A stretch of DNA of 64,000 nucleotides from Nocardioides ganghwensis. Lineage in GTDB: Bacteria > Actinomycetota > Actinomycetes > Propionibacteriales > Nocardioidaceae. The notes beneath the pieces were generated by a model. That model made no database searches and had not been told where the DNA came from. It saw nothing but the letters and a program-made list of their open reading frames with translations. Where the stretch lies: assembly GCF_014779655.1 (NCBI RefSeq), contig NZ_JACXYX010000009.1:1-64000 (forward strand), written 5' to 3'. Of this stretch, positions 63,319 to 64,000 are shown in pieces (position 1 is the stretch's first letter; the number at the start of each line of letters is the position of its first letter). A program made the position numbers and the translations under genes.

Positions 63319-64000
63319 ATGTCCCGTGCATTCGAGCCCCTCGCCGTCGGCCCCTGGAAGCTCCCGCAGCGCTTCGTGATGGCCCCGCTGACCCGCAACC
63401 GCGCCGGGGAGGGCAACGCCCCCACCGAGCTCAACGCGGAGTACTACGCGCAGCGAGCCGGCGCCGGGCTGATCGTCACCGAGGGGACCGCCCCCAGCCA
63501 CGTCGGCCAGGGCTACCTGGACGTGCCGGGCCTCTACACCGACGAGCAGGTCGCCGGTTGGCGTCTCGTCGCCGACGCAGTGCACGCCCGCGACGGCGTG
63601 ATCGTCGCGCAGCTCATGCACGCCGGTCGCATCGCCCACGCCGACAACAAGGACGGCGTCGAGACGGTCGCCCCGAGCGCCGTGCAGGCCCCGGGTGACA
63701 TGGTGACCGCATCCGGGCCGAAGCCCCACGACGTGCCCCGCGCCCCCGAGAGCGACGAGGTCGCCGGCCTGGTCGCCGACTTCGTCACCGCGGCCCGCAA
63801 CGCCGTCGCGGCCGGCCTCGACGGTGTCGAGGTGCACGCGGCCAACGGCTACCTGCTCCACCAGTTCCTCGACCCGACGGTCAACCTGCGCGACGACGTC
63901 TACGGCGGCTCGCCGGAGAACCGCGCGCGCTTCGTCATCGAGGTCGTCACGGCCGTCGCCGAGGCGATCGGCGCGGAGCGGGTCGGCCTGCGGCTGAGCC
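63319..64000 (+). CDS. Old Yellow Enzyme family NADH:flavin oxidoreductase / alkene reductase (partial)
   Basis: The first 227 codons of a gene that runs off the right edge. FMN-binding start FEPLAVGPWKLPQRFVMAPLTR, then YYAQRAGAGLIVTEGT, LMHAGRIAH, DGVEVHAANGYLLHQFLDP and YGGSPENRARF, the hallmark segments of bacterial NemA/YqjM-like ene-reductases. It reduces activated alkenes or nitro compounds with NAD(P)H. The ATG at 63319 has GGAGG about 10 bases upstream. It is independent of the scoAB operon. Confidence 0.93.
   Translation, partial: MSRAFEPLAVGPWKLPQRFVMAPLTRNRAGEGNAPTELNAEYYAQRAGAGLIVTEGTAPSHVGQGYLDVPGLYTDEQVAGWRLVADAVHARDGVIVAQLMHAGRIAHADNKDGVETVAPSAVQAPGDMVTASGPKPHDVPRAPESDEVAGLVADFVTAARNAVAAGLDGVEVHAANGYLLHQFLDPTVNLRDDVYGGSPENRARFVIEVVTAVAEAIGAERVGLRLS

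Overview
The window is high-GC chromosomal DNA from an actinomycete. The gene content (two GTP-type PEP carboxykinases, a type VII/ESX secretion locus, a WhiB protein, an actinobacterial dnaX-ybaB-recR-lysC-asd block, and many starts preceded by TANNNT plus 6-8 nt with no Shine-Dalgarno) fits the order Propionibacteriales, and Nocardioides or a close relative is the best guess. That assignment is an inference from gene order and protein flavour, not from a marker-gene search.

Layout. 1-2850: end of an integrated element beside tRNA-Arg(ACG). It holds an integrase, a Cro/XRE regulator, an excisionase and a replication-initiator gene cut by an IS3-family insertion that runs off the left edge. 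3.1-12.0 kb: two PEP carboxykinase paralogues separated by a GGDEF/EVL c-di-GMP protein, a processive family 2 glycosyltransferase with a small membrane partner, and a TauE/SafE transporter. 12.1-13.8 kb: a TrmB/LuxR-like regulator facing a 58-residue secreted peptide with a duplicated DTTWGYK motif, then tRNA-Ser(GCU). 13.8-17.8 kb: a small membrane protein, tRNA-Ser(UGA), a tandem repeat, an RlaP-type nucleotidyltransferase and a MoxR/von Willebrand A pair. 17.8-20.5 kb (minus): a coupled operon of a WXG100-like protein, an EspG-like protein and an alpha/beta-hydrolase-like protein, probably ESX accessories or substrates. 20.7-24.8 kb: CPA1 antiporter, LytR_C protein, a conserved 98-aa protein and a HerA-like ATPase.

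24.8-35.3 kb is the ESX core: eccC (minus), then divergently an EccD-like protein, two WXG100 proteins, eccD, eccB and mycP. No eccE is visible. 35.4-38.8 kb: mannose-1-phosphate guanylyltransferase, a WecB-like epimerase and tsaD. 38.9-45.4 kb: tRNA-Ser(GGA), SRP RNA, dnaX, ybaB, recR, a DUF5063 gene, lysC (with an internal start) and asd. 45.4-47.7 kb: a membrane-anchored LuxR regulator, two membrane proteins and tRNA-Pro(CGG). 47.8-54.3 kb matches the Mycobacterium tuberculosis Rv3679-Rv3683 neighbourhood: metallophosphoesterase, PonA2-like PBP, WhiB4-like protein and two ArsA/GET3-type ATPases, here with a YqeY gene added. 54.5-61.5 kb: one 2311-residue secreted multidomain protein (ThuA, sugar dehydrogenase propeller, PKD, carbohydrate-binding, repeated Ig-like modules). 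61.6-63.1 kb: 3-oxoacid CoA-transferase A and B. The right edge cuts an Old Yellow Enzyme gene.

The items most worth following up are the regulator/DTTWGYK peptide pair, the ESX accessory trio with the unusual double-EccD core, and the PEP carboxykinase paralogue that lacks conserved active-site residues.
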